From NCBI RefSeq assembly GCF_000328565.1, contig NC_019966.1:4092001-4156000 (forward strand): a stretch of DNA of 64,000 bases, written 5' to 3'. The position numbers and the translations under genes are program-made. The notes beneath the pieces are model-generated. The model was not told the DNA's origin, searched no databases, and worked only from the letters and a program-made list of their open reading frames with translations. The number at the start of each line of letters is the position of its first letter. Positions within the stretch are counted from its first letter, which is position 1. Below, piece by piece: positions 17,885 through 27,694 of the stretch. The DNA is from Mycobacterium sp. JS623. Its GTDB lineage: Bacteria > Actinomycetota > Actinomycetes > Mycobacteriales > Mycobacteriaceae.

Positions 17885-18519
17885 TCGCCTGCGTCCTTCG
17901 TCATCGGTTGGGCAGCGTAGAGGTGTCGTTTGGCGACGTACTGGACGACGCCGTCGGGCACCAGGTACCAGATCGGCCGGTTCTCCTCGGCGCGCTTGCG
18001 GCAGTCGGTCGACGAGATCGCCAGCGCGGGCACCTCGACGAGCGTCAATGCGTCGGCAGGGAGCTCGGCCAGGGCCGCCGCGATGTGCTTGCCGTCCAGC
18101 TCGTAGCCGGGCCTGCTGACCCCGACGAATTTGGCGATCGAGAACATCTCCTCCCAGTTCTGCCACGACAGGATCGAGGCCAGTGCGTCGGCGCCGGTGA
18201 TGAAGTACAGGTCCGCGCCGGGGTTCACAGCTCGCAGGTCGCGCAGCGTGTCCTTGGTATACGTCGGGCCGCGGCGGTCGATGTCGACCCGGCTGACAGA
18301 AAACCGCGGGTTCGACGCCGTGGCGATGACGGTCATCAAGTAGCGATCCTCGGCAGCCGTGACACCGCGGTGGTGCTTCTGCCAGGGCTGGCCCGTCGGC
18401 ACGAACACCACTTCATCGAGCTCGAACAGGTCGGCCACCTCACTGGCCGCGACCAGGTGGCCGTTGTGGATGGGGTCGAACGTCCCACCCATCACCCCCA
18501 GCCGCCGTCGTGAAGTCAC
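17881..18519 (-). CDS. nadD: Nicotinate-mononucleotide adenylyltransferase
   Basis: NadD of 212 aa, catalysing NaMN + ATP to NaAD in NAD synthesis. The nucleotidyltransferase signature [12 protein letters not shown] is at the N-terminus, and the second signature appears as [14 protein letters not shown]. The start is GTG. It is the first gene of the nadD-rsfS-gpgP-octT-degV operon; its upstream region holds a very strong hairpin that separates it from the VWA gene. The final NAD synthesis enzyme, nadE, is also in this window. Confidence 0.93.
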   Translation of the reverse strand: MTSRRRLGVMGGTFDPIHNGHLVAASEVADLFELDEVVFVPTGQPWQKHHRGVTAAEDRYLMTVIATASNPRFSVSRVDIDRRGPTYTKDTLRDLRAVNPGADLYFITGADALASILSWQNWEEMFSIAKFVGVSRPGYELDGKHIAAALAELPADALTLVEVPALAISSTDCRKRAEENRPIWYLVPDGVVQYVAKRHLYAAQPMTKDAGE

Positions 18520-18563
18520 AAACAGCCAGCTTACGGGAGTGCCGTCGGCGGCTCTCCCTGCCG

Positions 18564-18623
18564 CGAACGTGGGTTACCCGCACGCTTTCGCCCCCACCAA
18601 AGCGTGCGGGTAACCCACGTTCG
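18564..18623. terminator. Perfect 25-bp inverted repeat, probable terminator/hairpin
   Basis: Two 25-nt arms (18564-18588 and 18599-18623) are perfectly complementary and flank a 10-nt C-rich loop. Outermost bases of the left arm read CGAACGTGGG. It lies 7 bp past the stop of the VWA gene and 45 bp before the nadD start, both minus strand, so it would terminate the moxR/VWA transcript. No U-run follows in the minus direction, which fits the U-less hairpins proposed for mycobacteria. Symmetry also suits a mobile palindromic repeat. Confidence 0.75.
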
Positions 18624-18629
18624 GCGGAA

Positions 18630-20072
18630 TTAGACGGGCAGCAGCGCGTCGATGACTCCTGCCAGCTGCTTGGCCGACCTGCATTCGTGCATCGTGATGA
18701 CGTCCTGATACCGCGGCACCGCCGAGTCGCCGCTGCCCCACAGGTGCCTGGGCTCGGGATTCAGCCAGTGCGCGTGCCGGCTGGCGTTGACCATGTGGGC
18801 CAGCAGCTCGGTCTCCGGGTTGCGGTAGTTGTTGCGCCCGTCGCCGAGCACCAGCAGCGAGCTGCGTGGCGAGAGCACGTTCGGCCACTTCTCCATGAAC
18901 GAGACGAACGCGTTGCCGTAGTCGGAGTGGCCGTCGCGGGTGTACACACCGGCCTCACGGGTGATGCGCTGCACCGCGACCGCGAGATCGGAGTCGGGCC
19001 CGAACAACTGCGTCACCTCGTCGGTGGTGTCGATGAACGCGAAAACGCGAACGCGCGAGAACTGCTGACGCAACGCGTGCACCAGCATCAGAGTGAAGTG
19101 GCTGAAGCCCGCCACCGAACCGGACACGTCGCACAACACGACCAATTCGGGGCGCGCGGGGTGCGGCTTCTTCAGCACCACGTCGATCGGCACGCCGCCC
19201 GTCGACATCGACTTGCGCAGCGTCTTGCGCATATCGATCTCACCGGCGCGGGACCGACGCCTGCGTGCAGCAAGCCGCGTCGCGAGCGTGCGCGCCAGCG
19301 GCGCCACCACCCGCCGCATGTTGCGCAACTGTTCGCCTGAGGCCCGCAGGAATTCGACGTTCTCGGCGAGCTGCGGGACGCCGTACATTTGCACATGTTC
19401 GCGGCCCAGCTGCTCGGCGGTGCGGCGCTTGGTCTCTGCCTCGACCATCTTGCGCAGCTGTGAGATACGTTGGGCAGCAAGCGCTTTGGCGATCTCTTCC
19501 TGTGTAGGCGTCGGCTCGTCGCCGTAAGGCGCGAGCAGCCCCGCCAGCAGCCGGCCTTCGAGGTCGTCCAGGCTCATGGCCTTGAGCGCCTGATACGACG
19601 AGTACGACGGGCCGCGGCTGGACTGATAGCGGCCATAGGCTTCGACGATCTGTGCGATCATCGCCGCCAACCGCTCATCCATGTTGGCCAGATCGGCGTT
19701 CTCGCTGAGCATGTCGACCAGTGCGGTGCGCAGCGCCTCGATGTCCTCCGGGGGCAGGCCCTGCTCGTCCTCTGCCTCCTCGTCATCATCCAGCACTGTT
19801 CTGGCGCCGAGTGCCGCCGGGAAGAACAAGTCGAACATCGCGTCGTAGGTGTCGCGGTGATCGGAGCGGCGTAGCACCGCGCATGCGAAGCCCTCGCGCA
19901 GCGCCTCACGGTCTCCGAGGCCCAACACCGACAGCACCCGGCCGGCGTCGACGGTCTCCGACGGTCCTACCGAAATCCCTTGCTTACGTAGCGCTTCCAC
20001 GAATTCGACCAGGTGGCCGGGGATTCCGTTGGGGGCCAGCGGCTGAGGCGGGCGGACGCGGCGAGCGGCCAT
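18630..20072 (-). CDS. VWA-domain (CoxE-like) protein partner of MoxR
   Basis: Protein of 480 aa, syntenic with Rv2425c. N-terminal CoxE-like helical region with an acidic stretch (DDDEEAEDE, about 96-104), a basic segment about 265-290, then a C-terminal von Willebrand A domain with MIDAS motif DVSGS (315-319). It overlaps the moxR TGA by one base (TGATG), which fixes the start. MoxR AAA+ ATPases and VWA proteins act together as metallo-chaperone-like assembly systems. The specific client is unknown. Confidence 0.87.
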   Translation of the reverse strand: MAARRVRPPQPLAPNGIPGHLVEFVEALRKQGISVGPSETVDAGRVLSVLGLGDREALREGFACAVLRRSDHRDTYDAMFDLFFPAALGARTVLDDDEEAEDEQGLPPEDIEALRTALVDMLSENADLANMDERLAAMIAQIVEAYGRYQSSRGPSYSSYQALKAMSLDDLEGRLLAGLLAPYGDEPTPTQEEIAKALAAQRISQLRKMVEAETKRRTAEQLGREHVQMYGVPQLAENVEFLRASGEQLRNMRRVVAPLARTLATRLAARRRRSRAGEIDMRKTLRKSMSTGGVPIDVVLKKPHPARPELVVLCDVSGSVAGFSHFTLMLVHALRQQFSRVRVFAFIDTTDEVTQLFGPDSDLAVAVQRITREAGVYTRDGHSDYGNAFVSFMEKWPNVLSPRSSLLVLGDGRNNYRNPETELLAHMVNASRHAHWLNPEPRHLWGSGDSAVPRYQDVITMHECRSAKQLAGVIDALLPV

Positions 20073-20947
20073 CAGTTCAGCCTCAGCTCCCCTGCGGCCT
20101 TGACCTGATCGGACTGATGCTTGAGCACCACGCCGAGCGTCGCCGCGATCACCTCGTCGTCGATGGTGTCCATGCCGAGCGCCAGCACCGTGCGCCCCCA
20201 GTCGATGGTCTCGGCCACCGACGGCAGCTTCTTGAGCTGCATGCCGCGCAGCACACCGATGATCTTGACCAGTTCCTGGGCTAGATGTTCGGGCAACTCG
20301 GGAACCCGCGACAGCAGGATGCGGCGTTCGAGGTCGGGATCGGGAAAGTCGATGTGTAGGAACAAGCATCGACGCTTCAGCGCCTCGGACAACTCCCGCG
20401 TGGCATTGGAGGTCAGCAGGACGAACGGCGGGCGTTCGGCGGTGATAGTGCCCAATTCCGGCACGGTGACCGCGAAGTCGGACAGCACCTCGAGCAGAAG
20501 TCCCTCGATCTCGATGTCGGCCTTGTCCGTCTCGTCGATCAGCAGCACCGTCGGTTCGGTGCGCCGGATCGCGGTCAGCAGCGGGCGCGTCAGCAAAAAT
20601 TCCTCGCTGAACACGTCGGTTTTTGTCTGTTCCCAGTCGCCGTGCCCGGCCTGGATCCGCAGGATCTGCTTGGCGTGGTTCCACTCGTAGAGTGCGCGCG
20701 CTTCGTCAACTCCCTCGTAGCACTGCAGCCGCACCAGCCCGGATCCCGTGCACTGCGCGACCGCGCGTGCCAGCTCGGTCTTGCCGACACCCGCGGGGCC
20801 CTCCACCAACAGCGGCTTGCCCAGCCGGTCGGCGAGGAATACCGCTGTGGCCGTTGCGGTGTCGGGCAGGTAGCCGGTCTCGGCGAGCCGTCGCGCGACA
20901 TCGTCAATGTCGGCGAACAGCGGCGCTGGGCGTGCGGGGACGCTCAC
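20072..20947 (-). CDS. MoxR-family AAA+ ATPase
   Basis: AAA+ ATPase of 291 aa, syntenic with Rv2426c. Walker A GPAGVGKT (50-57), Walker B VLLIDETDKAD, sensor 1 LLTSNATRELS, and arginine finger region KRRCLFLHIDFPD. The start ATG lies 9 bp after the proA stop, so proA-moxR-VWA may be cotranscribed. Works with the VWA protein encoded immediately downstream. Confidence 0.92.
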   Translation of the reverse strand: MSVPARPAPLFADIDDVARRLAETGYLPDTATATAVFLADRLGKPLLVEGPAGVGKTELARAVAQCTGSGLVRLQCYEGVDEARALYEWNHAKQILRIQAGHGDWEQTKTDVFSEEFLLTRPLLTAIRRTEPTVLLIDETDKADIEIEGLLLEVLSDFAVTVPELGTITAERPPFVLLTSNATRELSEALKRRCLFLHIDFPDPDLERRILLSRVPELPEHLAQELVKIIGVLRGMQLKKLPSVAETIDWGRTVLALGMDTIDDEVIAATLGVVLKHQSDQVKAAGELRLN

Positions 20948-20956
20948 ATGTGCTCC

Positions 20957-22204
20957 TTAGACGGGACGGGTGTGGCCGTCGCCCCACACAATCCACTTGG
21001 TTGACGTCAATTCGGGCAGGCCCATCGGTCCGCGGGCGTGCAGCTTCTGGGTCGAGATGCCGATCTCGGCGCCAAACCCGAATTGCTCACCGTCGGTGAA
21101 CGCCGTCGACGCGTTGACCATCACCGCGGCCGCGTCGACGCGCTCGCTGAATCTTTGGGCCGCAGCGAGATTCGTCGCAACGATGGCCTCGGTGTGCCCT
21201 GTGCCGTATTCGTTGATGTGCGCGATCGCCGCGTCCAGCCCATCGACCACCGCGAGCGCGATGTCCATCGACAGGAACTCTGCGCGCAGTTCTTCCTCGG
21301 ACGGGTCGTCGTGCACGGTGACGCCGGCGTCCTTCAGCGCCTTGGTCAGCCGCGGCACCGCGTGCTCGGCGATCGAGCTGTCGATCAGCAGCGACTCAGC
21401 GGCGTTACACACGCTGGGCCGACGGGTCTTGGCGTTCAGCAGGATGTGCTCGGCCACATCGAGGTCGGCCGATTCATGAACGTACACATGGCAATTGCCA
21501 ACACCGGTCTCGATGGTCGGCACCATGGCGTCGCGCACCACCGCGTCGATCAGCCCTGCTCCACCACGAGGGATCACCACGTCGACGAGCCCCCGCGCCT
21601 GAATCAGATGCGTGACGCTGGCGCGGTCCTCGCTGGGCAGCAACTGCACCGCGTCGGGGTTGCGGTTCTCGAGTTCCAGCGCATCGCGAAGTGCCTTGAC
21701 CAGAGCGGCATTCGACCGCGCCGCCGACGAACTGCCGCGCAGCAGCACCGCGTTGCCTGACTTGAGCGTCAGCCCAAACGCGTCGACCGTGACGTTCGGC
21801 CTGCCTTCGTAGACGATGCCGACCACGCCGAGCGGAACCCGCTGCTGTCGGAGCTGTAGCCCGTTGGGCAGTGTGCGCCCGCGCAGCACCTCCCCGATCG
21901 GGTCGGGCAGGCCAGCGACCTGACGCAGACCTGAGGCGATGCCGTCGATGCGGTTCGGGTTCAGTGCGAGCCGGTCGAGCATCGCCTCCGGCGTGCCCGC
22001 CGCCTTGGCGGCAGCCAGGTCCTCGGCGTTGGCGGCGAGGATGGCGCCCGCGTCGCGCAGCAGATTGTCGGCCGCGGCGTGCAGGGCGGAGTTCTTGGTC
22101 TCGGTGCTCCAGATGGCCAATTCGCGAGCGGCGACCCGCGCCCGTCGCGCGGCGTCGTGCACTTGCTCGCGCAAGCCGGAGACGGCTGCTGCCTGCACAC
22201 TCAT
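20957..22204 (-). CDS. proA: Gamma-glutamyl phosphate reductase
   Basis: ProA of 415 aa, converting gamma-glutamyl phosphate to glutamate semialdehyde in proline synthesis. The aldehyde-dehydrogenase-fold signature [19 protein letters not shown] and catalytic Cys in [12 protein letters not shown] are clear. Starts with ATG 76 bp from the divergent rbsK. The partner proB lies 7 kb away on the same strand, next to obg, as in M. tuberculosis. Confidence 0.96.
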   Translation of the reverse strand: MSVQAAAVSGLREQVHDAARRARVAARELAIWSTETKNSALHAAADNLLRDAGAILAANAEDLAAAKAAGTPEAMLDRLALNPNRIDGIASGLRQVAGLPDPIGEVLRGRTLPNGLQLRQQRVPLGVVGIVYEGRPNVTVDAFGLTLKSGNAVLLRGSSSAARSNAALVKALRDALELENRNPDAVQLLPSEDRASVTHLIQARGLVDVVIPRGGAGLIDAVVRDAMVPTIETGVGNCHVYVHESADLDVAEHILLNAKTRRPSVCNAAESLLIDSSIAEHAVPRLTKALKDAGVTVHDDPSEEELRAEFLSMDIALAVVDGLDAAIAHINEYGTGHTEAIVATNLAAAQRFSERVDAAAVMVNASTAFTDGEQFGFGAEIGISTQKLHARGPMGLPELTSTKWIVWGDGHTRPV

Positions 22205-22280
22205 TCACCCAGCGTATCGGACATGCCCGGGCCGCTCGACGGGTGTCAGGTCGGGCCCGGCTGCGTTAGCGTTGACAGTT

Positions 22281-23162
22281 ATGGTCGCGCGGGTCTGCGT
22301 AGTGGGCAGTGTCAACGCCGACCTCACTTTCACCGTCGATTCGCTGCCGCGGCCCGGCCAGACCGTTCTCGCGTCCTCGCTGTCGTCGGCGCCTGGCGGC
22401 AAAGGCGGCAATCAGGCGGTGGCCGCGGCCCGCGCGGGCGCGGCGGTGCAACTGGTCGCGGCGCTCGGCAGCGACGCCGCGGCAGATCAGTTACGCGCTC
22501 ACCTTCGCGACAACGAGGTCGGGCTGGACGGCGTCGTCAGCCTGCCCGGACCCAGCGGCTCGGCGGTGATCGTCGTCGACGCCGCGGCGGAGAACACGAT
22601 TGTCGTGGCGCCCGGCGCGAACGCCCACTTGACCGTGACGTCCGCCGACGTCCGCGCGGTGATCGCCGACAGCGACGTCGTGCTGCTGCAACTGGAGATC
22701 CCGATCGCGACAGCCATTGCAGCCGCGGGAGTCGCCCGGGCCGCCGACGCGGTGGTGATGCTCAACGCCTCACCGGCCGGCGCTGCGCCGCACCAGCTGC
22801 TTGCCCTTTCCGAGCTGGCCGATGTCGTCGTCGTGAACGAAGCCGAAGCACGCGAATGGCATTGGCCCGTGCCGCATCTGGTTATCACCCGCGGCGCGCG
22901 CGGCGCGAGCTATCTCGGCGAGGACGAACGATTCGACGTACGCGCCCCCGCCGTCGAGGCCGTCGACACCACCGGCGCTGGCGATGTTTTTGCCGGGGTG
23001 CTGGCCGCTGACTGGCTGGACGGCCACGAGGCCGCGCTGCGGCGCGCGTGTGCGGCAGGCGCTTTGTCGACGCTCGTCCCTGGAGCCGGCGACTGCGCCC
23101 CATACGCCGAGGCGATCGATGACGCGGTGACCAACCGAAAGGCCGAGGAAAGGCAGATATGA
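22281..23162 (+). CDS. rbsK: Ribokinase-like PfkB sugar kinase
   Basis: PfkB-family kinase of 293 aa, positionally equivalent to Rv2436. Substrate motif GGKGGNQAVAAARAG near the N-terminus and the C-terminal catalytic DTTGAGDVFAGVLA (anion hole plus Asp base) are intact. The ATG at 22281 was chosen; the longer frame reads into proA antisense. It overlaps the enoyl-CoA hydratase gene by 4 bp (ATGA). No ribose transporter is nearby, so it probably salvages ribose from nucleosides. Confidence 0.9.
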   Translation: MVARVCVVGSVNADLTFTVDSLPRPGQTVLASSLSSAPGGKGGNQAVAAARAGAAVQLVAALGSDAAADQLRAHLRDNEVGLDGVVSLPGPSGSAVIVVDAAAENTIVVAPGANAHLTVTSADVRAVIADSDVVLLQLEIPIATAIAAAGVARAADAVVMLNASPAGAAPHQLLALSELADVVVVNEAEAREWHWPVPHLVITRGARGASYLGEDERFDVRAPAVEAVDTTGAGDVFAGVLAADWLDGHEAALRRACAAGALSTLVPGAGDCAPYAEAIDDAVTNRKAEERQI

Positions 23163-23980
23163 CGACAACCACGCCACGTCCACCTGAGGGCGATTGGCTC
23201 GGCACGCCGTATCTGCGCTTCACCCGCGAGGGCCCGTTCGGCGTGTGCACGCTGGACCGGCCCGAGGCGCGCAATGCGATGACGCCCGCCATGTACTTCG
23301 GCATCCGCTACGCGGTCCGGCACGTCGACGCTGACCCCGACCTCGCAGGCCTCCTCATCACCGGCACCGGCGACGTATTCGCGCCAGGCGGCGACATGGG
23401 TGGCGGCGACGGCTCGGACAACTGGTTGACGTTCGGGTCCGCGTTGGGCATGGACGTCACGCCGTTCGAGGTGCTGCGGCAGTCGGTAAAGCCGGTGGTG
23501 TCCGCGGTCAATGGTTTGTGTCAGGGCGGCGGGCTGCAGATCGCGCTGTGCAGCGACATGACCGTGGTCAGCGACCGCGCGACATTCCGCGTGCCCGAGC
23601 TGTTGCGCGGCATCGCCGACACCTACTACAGCCACATGCTGGCGCGGCTGATCGGTCCGGTGCGCACCCGGGATCTGATGTTCACCGGCCGGACGTTGAG
23701 CGCGGCCGAAGCTCGGGAGTGGGGCATGGTCACGCGGGTGGTGCCACACGACTCGCTGCTCGACGAGGCCCGCGACGTGCTCGGCCAGTGCTGCAGGACG
23801 GCACCGGCGGCGCGCAGCGTGGTGAAGTCCAGCCTGGACACCTACATGGGGCTGTTCGACCGCATCGGCATGCAGGCCAGCTACTCGTCACCGGAGGCGC
23901 TCGAAGGTTTCCGCGCGTTCAAGGAGCGCCGCTCGCCGGACTGGGTACACCCGGACCTTCGGATCGACGGTCGCCTCTAG
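23159..23980 (+). CDS. Enoyl-CoA hydratase/isomerase family protein
   Basis: Crotonase-fold protein of 273 aa. The CoA oxyanion region LITGTGDVFAPGGDMGGG and VNGLCQGGGLQIALCSD are visible, but in the latter segment a classical hydratase Glu is not obvious, so isomerase or another crotonase chemistry is possible. Translationally coupled to rbsK by a 4-bp overlap, an unusual functional pairing. It is not part of the M. tuberculosis core order, so it is an insertion here. Confidence 0.85.
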   Translation: MTTTTPRPPEGDWLGTPYLRFTREGPFGVCTLDRPEARNAMTPAMYFGIRYAVRHVDADPDLAGLLITGTGDVFAPGGDMGGGDGSDNWLTFGSALGMDVTPFEVLRQSVKPVVSAVNGLCQGGGLQIALCSDMTVVSDRATFRVPELLRGIADTYYSHMLARLIGPVRTRDLMFTGRTLSAAEAREWGMVTRVVPHDSLLDEARDVLGQCCRTAPAARSVVKSSLDTYMGLFDRIGMQASYSSPEALEGFRAFKERRSPDWVHPDLRIDGRL

Positions 23981-23989
23981 AGCGATTTC

Positions 23990-24029
23990 GGCGTGATATG
24001 TAGCGCTCATAAGCGCAACTTTTCACGCC
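23990..24029. terminator. Nested hairpin after enoyl-CoA hydratase gene
   Basis: Outer stem GGCGTGA (23990-23996) with TCACGCC (24023-24029), inner stem GCGCT/AGCGC (24003-24016). It lies 9 bp past the stop codon. Its 5' part resembles the element at 29201-29243. Confidence 0.6.
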
Positions 24030-24042
24030 CAAGTCGCAAGCG

Positions 24043-24068
24043 GATAGTACAGAATCTGCTGTACTGTC
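24043..24068. promoter_or_regulatory. Candidate operator of CmtR-like regulator
   Basis: Perfect inverted repeat AGTACAG-AATCTG-CTGTACT (24046-24065), with two more paired bases at the flanks. It ends a few bases before the ATG of the ArsR/CmtR-like gene, which is a typical autorepressor position. Confidence 0.65.
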
Positions 24069-24074
24069 TGGCGT

Positions 24075-24380
24075 ATGCAGACAGTGATGCACCGCGATGC
24101 CCTGGCGCGATTCGGTTACGCGCTGTCCGATGCGACGAGGACCGAGATTCTGCTGACGCTGCGCGACGGGCCGGCCTATCCGTCGGAGCTGGCCGAAAAG
24201 ATCGGGGTGTCGCGGCAGATCCTGTCGAACCATCTGGCCTGCCTGCGTGGCTGCGGTCTGGTGGTGGCGCAACCGGAGGGCCGGCGCAGCCGATATGAGC
24301 TCGCCGACAAGCGGATCGCGCATGCCCTCGACGATCTGGTCGGCCTCGTGCTCGCGGTCGACCCGACCTGCTCTTGCTGA
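24075..24380 (+). CDS. CmtR-like ArsR/SmtB metal sensor
   Basis: Winged-helix metal sensor of 101 aa. The recognition helix segment NHLACLRGCGLVVA carries Cys56 and Cys60, matching the positions of the Cd/Pb ligands Cys57 and Cys61 of M. tuberculosis CmtR. The C-terminus ends DPTCSC, with Cys near the third CmtR ligand Cys102. It is therefore probably a Cd(II)/Pb(II)-responsive repressor. A perfect palindrome precedes the start. It overlaps the CDF exporter gene by one base. The exact metal is inferred. Confidence 0.87.
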   Translation: MQTVMHRDALARFGYALSDATRTEILLTLRDGPAYPSELAEKIGVSRQILSNHLACLRGCGLVVAQPEGRRSRYELADKRIAHALDDLVGLVLAVDPTCSC

Positions 24381-24988
24381 TGTCGGCTCCGGTAGGCACG
24401 CGACGCCAGACGCTGCAGCGCCGAATCCGGCTGCTGGTCGCCGCGACGATCTCCTACAACGTGATCGAGGGCGTGATCGCGCTGGCCGAAGGCACGCGAG
24501 TGTCGTCGTCGGCGTTGATCGGCTTCGGGCTCGACTCGGTCGTCGAGATCTCCTCGGCCGCAGCGGTCGCATGGCAGTTCTCGGCCAAGGACCCCGAGTC
24601 GCGGGAGAAGGCCGCGCTGCGGTTCATCGCGATGTCGTTCTTCGCGCTTGCCGCGTACGTTGCTGTTGACGCGGTGCTGTCGCTGTTCGGCATCGGCGAG
24701 CCGCGACCATCGCTGATCGGCATCGTGCTCGCGGCGGCAAGCCTCGTCATCATGCCTGCGCTCTCGGTGACGCAGCGCCGCACAGGCCGCGAGCTGGGTT
24801 CGTTGTCCGCCGTCGCCGACTCCAAACAGACGCTGTTGTGCACGTATCTGTCGGCGATCCTGCTGGCGGGCCTTGTGCTCAACAGCCTGTGGGGTTGGTC
24901 GTGGGCCGATCCGGTCGCCGCACTTGGCATCGCCGCGATTGCGGCGCGGGAAGGCGTCAACGCCTGGCGCGGGGACCCTTGCTGCTGA
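24380..24988 (+). CDS. Cation diffusion facilitator-type metal exporter
   Basis: Membrane protein of 202 aa resembling the transmembrane part of cation-efflux (CDF) proteins, with about five hydrophobic segments and the paired Asp-containing helices expected for metal transport (GLDSVVEISSA and VADSKQTLLCTYLS). It lacks the usual cytoplasmic C-terminal domain and ends in GDPCC, a possible metal site. The ATG overlaps the regulator stop by one base. Regulator plus exporter form a metal-resistance unit, with Cd/Pb/Zn the likely range. Confidence 0.82.
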   Translation: MSAPVGTRRQTLQRRIRLLVAATISYNVIEGVIALAEGTRVSSSALIGFGLDSVVEISSAAAVAWQFSAKDPESREKAALRFIAMSFFALAAYVAVDAVLSLFGIGEPRPSLIGIVLAAASLVIMPALSVTQRRTGRELGSLSAVADSKQTLLCTYLSAILLAGLVLNSLWGWSWADPVAALGIAAIAAREGVNAWRGDPCC

Positions 24989-25068
24989 TGAGAGGTACAC
25001 AAAGCAATTCTGGCCGCCATTGTTGGCCAAGTCGTCGCCCGCGGTGCGCTGACGGGTACCTACGAGCG

Positions 25069-27111
25069 CTAGTCTTCGGGGATTTCGCGTTCGATCTCGT
25101 CCAGCCAGATCCGCGCTGACATGTCCGACGGCGCCCGCCAGTCACCACGCGGCGACAACGAACCGCCGTGCGACACCTTCGGCCCGTTCGGCATCGCCGA
25201 GCGCTTGAATTGCGCGAACGAGTAAAACCGTTGCGCGAACACCTGCAGCCAGTGCCGAATCTCCTTCAGCGAGTAGGCAGGCCGCTTACTGTCCGGGAAA
25301 CCGACCGGCCAGTCGCCACGCTCGGCGTCGCTCCACGCATGCCACGCCAGGAATGCCACCTTGGATGGCCGGAATCCGAAGCGCAACACCTGAAACAGTG
25401 AAAAGTCCTGCAGCACATACGGTCCCACCTTGGACTCGCTGGACTGAATCTCCTCGTCCTCGCCCGCCGGGACCAACTCTGGGCTGATCTCGGTGTCCAG
25501 AACGGACTGCAGTACCTCGTTGACCGCGTCGTCGAACTGGCGTGACGAGATCACCCAGCGGATCAGATGCTGGATCAATGTCTTCGGCACGCCACCGTTG
25601 ACGTTGTAGTGCGACATCTGGTCGCCCACACCGTATGTGGACCAGCCCAACGCAAGTTCGGACAGGTCGCCGGTGCCCAGCACGATGCCGGCGCGCTGGT
25701 TGGCCAGCCGGAACAGATAGTCGGTGCGCAACCCGGCCTGCACGTTTTCGAACGTGACGTCGTAAACCTTTTCGCCGCGCGCAAACGGATGATCCATCTC
25801 CTTGAGCATCAGCTCCGCGGTGGCCTTGATGTCGATGGTCTCAAACGTCACGCCCAGTGCTTCGGCGAGCCGAATCGCGTTGCTCTTGGTGCGTTCTCCC
25901 GTCGCGAACCCGGGCAAGGTGAACGCAAGGATGTCGCTGCGCGGGCGGTCCTCCCGGTCCATCGCGCGGGCGGCGACGATCAGGGCGTGCGTGGAATCCA
26001 GTCCGCCGGACAAGCCGAGCACGACCTTCGGGTAGTTCAGCGCGCGCAGCCGCTGCTCCAGACCGGCGACCTGGATGTTGTAGGCCTCGTAGCAATCCTG
26101 TTCCAACCGTGAGGGATCCGCGGGCACGAACGGGAATCGCTCGACCTCGCGGTACAGCCCGATGTCCCCGGTTGGCGGGTCAAGCTTGAACTCCACCCGC
26201 CGAAACGACTGCGCGTTGATGCCATGATGGATGCGGTTGTCGTCGAACGTGCCCATCCGTAGCCGCTCGGAGCGCAGCAGCTCCAGATCGACGTCGGCAA
26301 CAGAACGCCTGTCCCCCAACGGGAATCGCTCGGACTGGGTGAGACACACCCCGTTCTCCCACACCATCGTCTGGCCATCCCACGCCAGGTCGGTTGTCGA
26401 CTCCCCCTCTCCCGCCGCGGCGTAGACATAGGCGGCCAAGCATCGCGACGACGCGGACCGCGCCAGCAGGCAACGATCTTCGGCCCGCCCGATGGTGATC
26501 GGACTGCCGGAAAGGTTTGCCAACACCGTGGCGCCCGCGAGCGCCGCCTGCGCACTCGGCGGGATCGGTACGAACATGTCCTCACAGATCTCGACATGGA
26601 GCACAAAGTCGGGGAGGTCCGCCGCGGTGAAAAGCAGGTCGGGCCCGAACGGCACGTCGGCATCACCCATCCGGAGAGTCCCGCGCACCATGTCGCCTGC
26701 CGCCACCTGACGTCGCTCGTAGAACTCGCGATACGTCGGCAGGTAGGACTTCGGCACGACACCGAGCACGCGGCCGCGATGAATCACCACAGCGGTGTTG
26801 TAGATCCGGTGCTGATAGCGCAGCGGTGCGCCGACCACCAACACCGGCATCAATTCGGCCGAGGCGACCACCACATCGAGCAGGGCGTCCTCGACCGAGT
26901 CGAGCAAGGTGTCCTGCAGCAGGATGTCCTCGATCGAATACCCGGACAGCGTGAGCTCCGGGAAGACGGCCACCGCGACGCTGTCGTCGTGGCAGGCCTT
27001 GGCCACCCGCAGCACTGACTCGGCGTTGGCAGCTGGGTCGGCGATGGCCGTGTGGTGTGTGCACGCGGCCACCCGAACGAAGCCCTGGTGGTACGCCGAG
27101 TAAAAGTCCAT
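25069..27111 (-). CDS. nadE: Glutamine-dependent NAD(+) synthetase
   Basis: Two-domain NadE of 680 aa, same size as the M. tuberculosis enzyme. The N-terminal nitrilase-like glutaminase has Glu52, Lys121 and Cys176 (VEICEDMF), the known catalytic positions. The C-terminal synthetase has the PP-loop SGGLDST. It amidates NaAD to NAD using glutamine ammonia channelled between domains. The ATG at 27111 gives the conserved N-terminus [10 protein letters not shown]; the longer frame upstream overlaps the divergent gene. It converges with the CDF gene. Confidence 0.97.
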   Translation of the reverse strand: MDFYSAYHQGFVRVAACTHHTAIADPAANAESVLRVAKACHDDSVAVAVFPELTLSGYSIEDILLQDTLLDSVEDALLDVVVASAELMPVLVVGAPLRYQHRIYNTAVVIHRGRVLGVVPKSYLPTYREFYERRQVAAGDMVRGTLRMGDADVPFGPDLLFTAADLPDFVLHVEICEDMFVPIPPSAQAALAGATVLANLSGSPITIGRAEDRCLLARSASSRCLAAYVYAAAGEGESTTDLAWDGQTMVWENGVCLTQSERFPLGDRRSVADVDLELLRSERLRMGTFDDNRIHHGINAQSFRRVEFKLDPPTGDIGLYREVERFPFVPADPSRLEQDCYEAYNIQVAGLEQRLRALNYPKVVLGLSGGLDSTHALIVAARAMDREDRPRSDILAFTLPGFATGERTKSNAIRLAEALGVTFETIDIKATAELMLKEMDHPFARGEKVYDVTFENVQAGLRTDYLFRLANQRAGIVLGTGDLSELALGWSTYGVGDQMSHYNVNGGVPKTLIQHLIRWVISSRQFDDAVNEVLQSVLDTEISPELVPAGEDEEIQSSESKVGPYVLQDFSLFQVLRFGFRPSKVAFLAWHAWSDAERGDWPVGFPDSKRPAYSLKEIRHWLQVFAQRFYSFAQFKRSAMPNGPKVSHGGSLSPRGDWRAPSDMSARIWLDEIEREIPED

Positions 27112-27142
27112 GCCTAATTGTTGCCCGAAAACGTATCGGGGT

Positions 27143-27694
27143 ATGCAAGACGCTATGAGTGACGTCGCGGTGCTGGTCATCGACATGCTGAATACGTATG
27201 GGCACGAGGATGCAGACGTGCTGGCAGACAATGTCGCCGACATCGTCGACCCGCTCGCGGAGCTGATTTCGCGGACATGTGACCGAGACGACGTCGACTT
27301 GATCTACGTCAACGACAACTACGGTGACTTCACCGCCGAATTCGACGATCTCGTCGAGGCCGCACTGCACGGCAACCGACCCGAGCTGATCTCGCCGATC
27401 GCGCCCCCCGAAGGTTGCCAGCGGCTGCTCAAGGTGCGGCACAGCGCGTTTTACGCCAGCTCGCTGGACTATTTGTTGACCAGGCTGGAGGCGAAAAAGC
27501 TGATCCTCACCGGTCAAGTCACCGAGCAGTGCATCCTCTACACCGCCCTCGACGCGTATGTGCGCCACTTCGAGGTCGTCATCGCGCCGGACGCCGTCGC
27601 GCATATCGATCCCGAACTCAGCGACGCCGCGCTGACGATGATGCACAAGAACATGCACGCCGAGATCGTGCCGGCCGAGAAGTGCCTGGGTTGA
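27143..27694 (+). CDS. Isochorismatase-family cysteine hydrolase
   Basis: Protein of 183 aa. Expected triad elements: Asp14 in LVIDMLN, a basic residue region in KVRHSAFYAS and Cys in GQVTEQCIL. Family members are amidohydrolases such as nicotinamidases. The neighbouring divergent nadE makes a nicotinamidase-like or NAD-salvage role attractive but unproven. Possible starts are ATG 27143 or 27155; a third at 27110 overlaps the nadE start codon and is less likely. Absent from the M. tuberculosis order at this place. Confidence 0.82.
   Translation: MQDAMSDVAVLVIDMLNTYGHEDADVLADNVADIVDPLAELISRTCDRDDVDLIYVNDNYGDFTAEFDDLVEAALHGNRPELISPIAPPEGCQRLLKVRHSAFYASSLDYLLTRLEAKKLILTGQVTEQCILYTALDAYVRHFEVVIAPDAVAHIDPELSDAALTMMHKNMHAEIVPAEKCLG

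Noticed and set aside
18630..20684. 684-codon version of the VWA gene
   Set aside because: The first about 200 codons are an out-of-frame reading of moxR; the ATG overlapping the moxR stop is the true start.
24999..25068. GGTAC / GTACC pairing between the CDF and nadE genes
   Set aside because: Arms are too short and far apart to be a convincing terminator.
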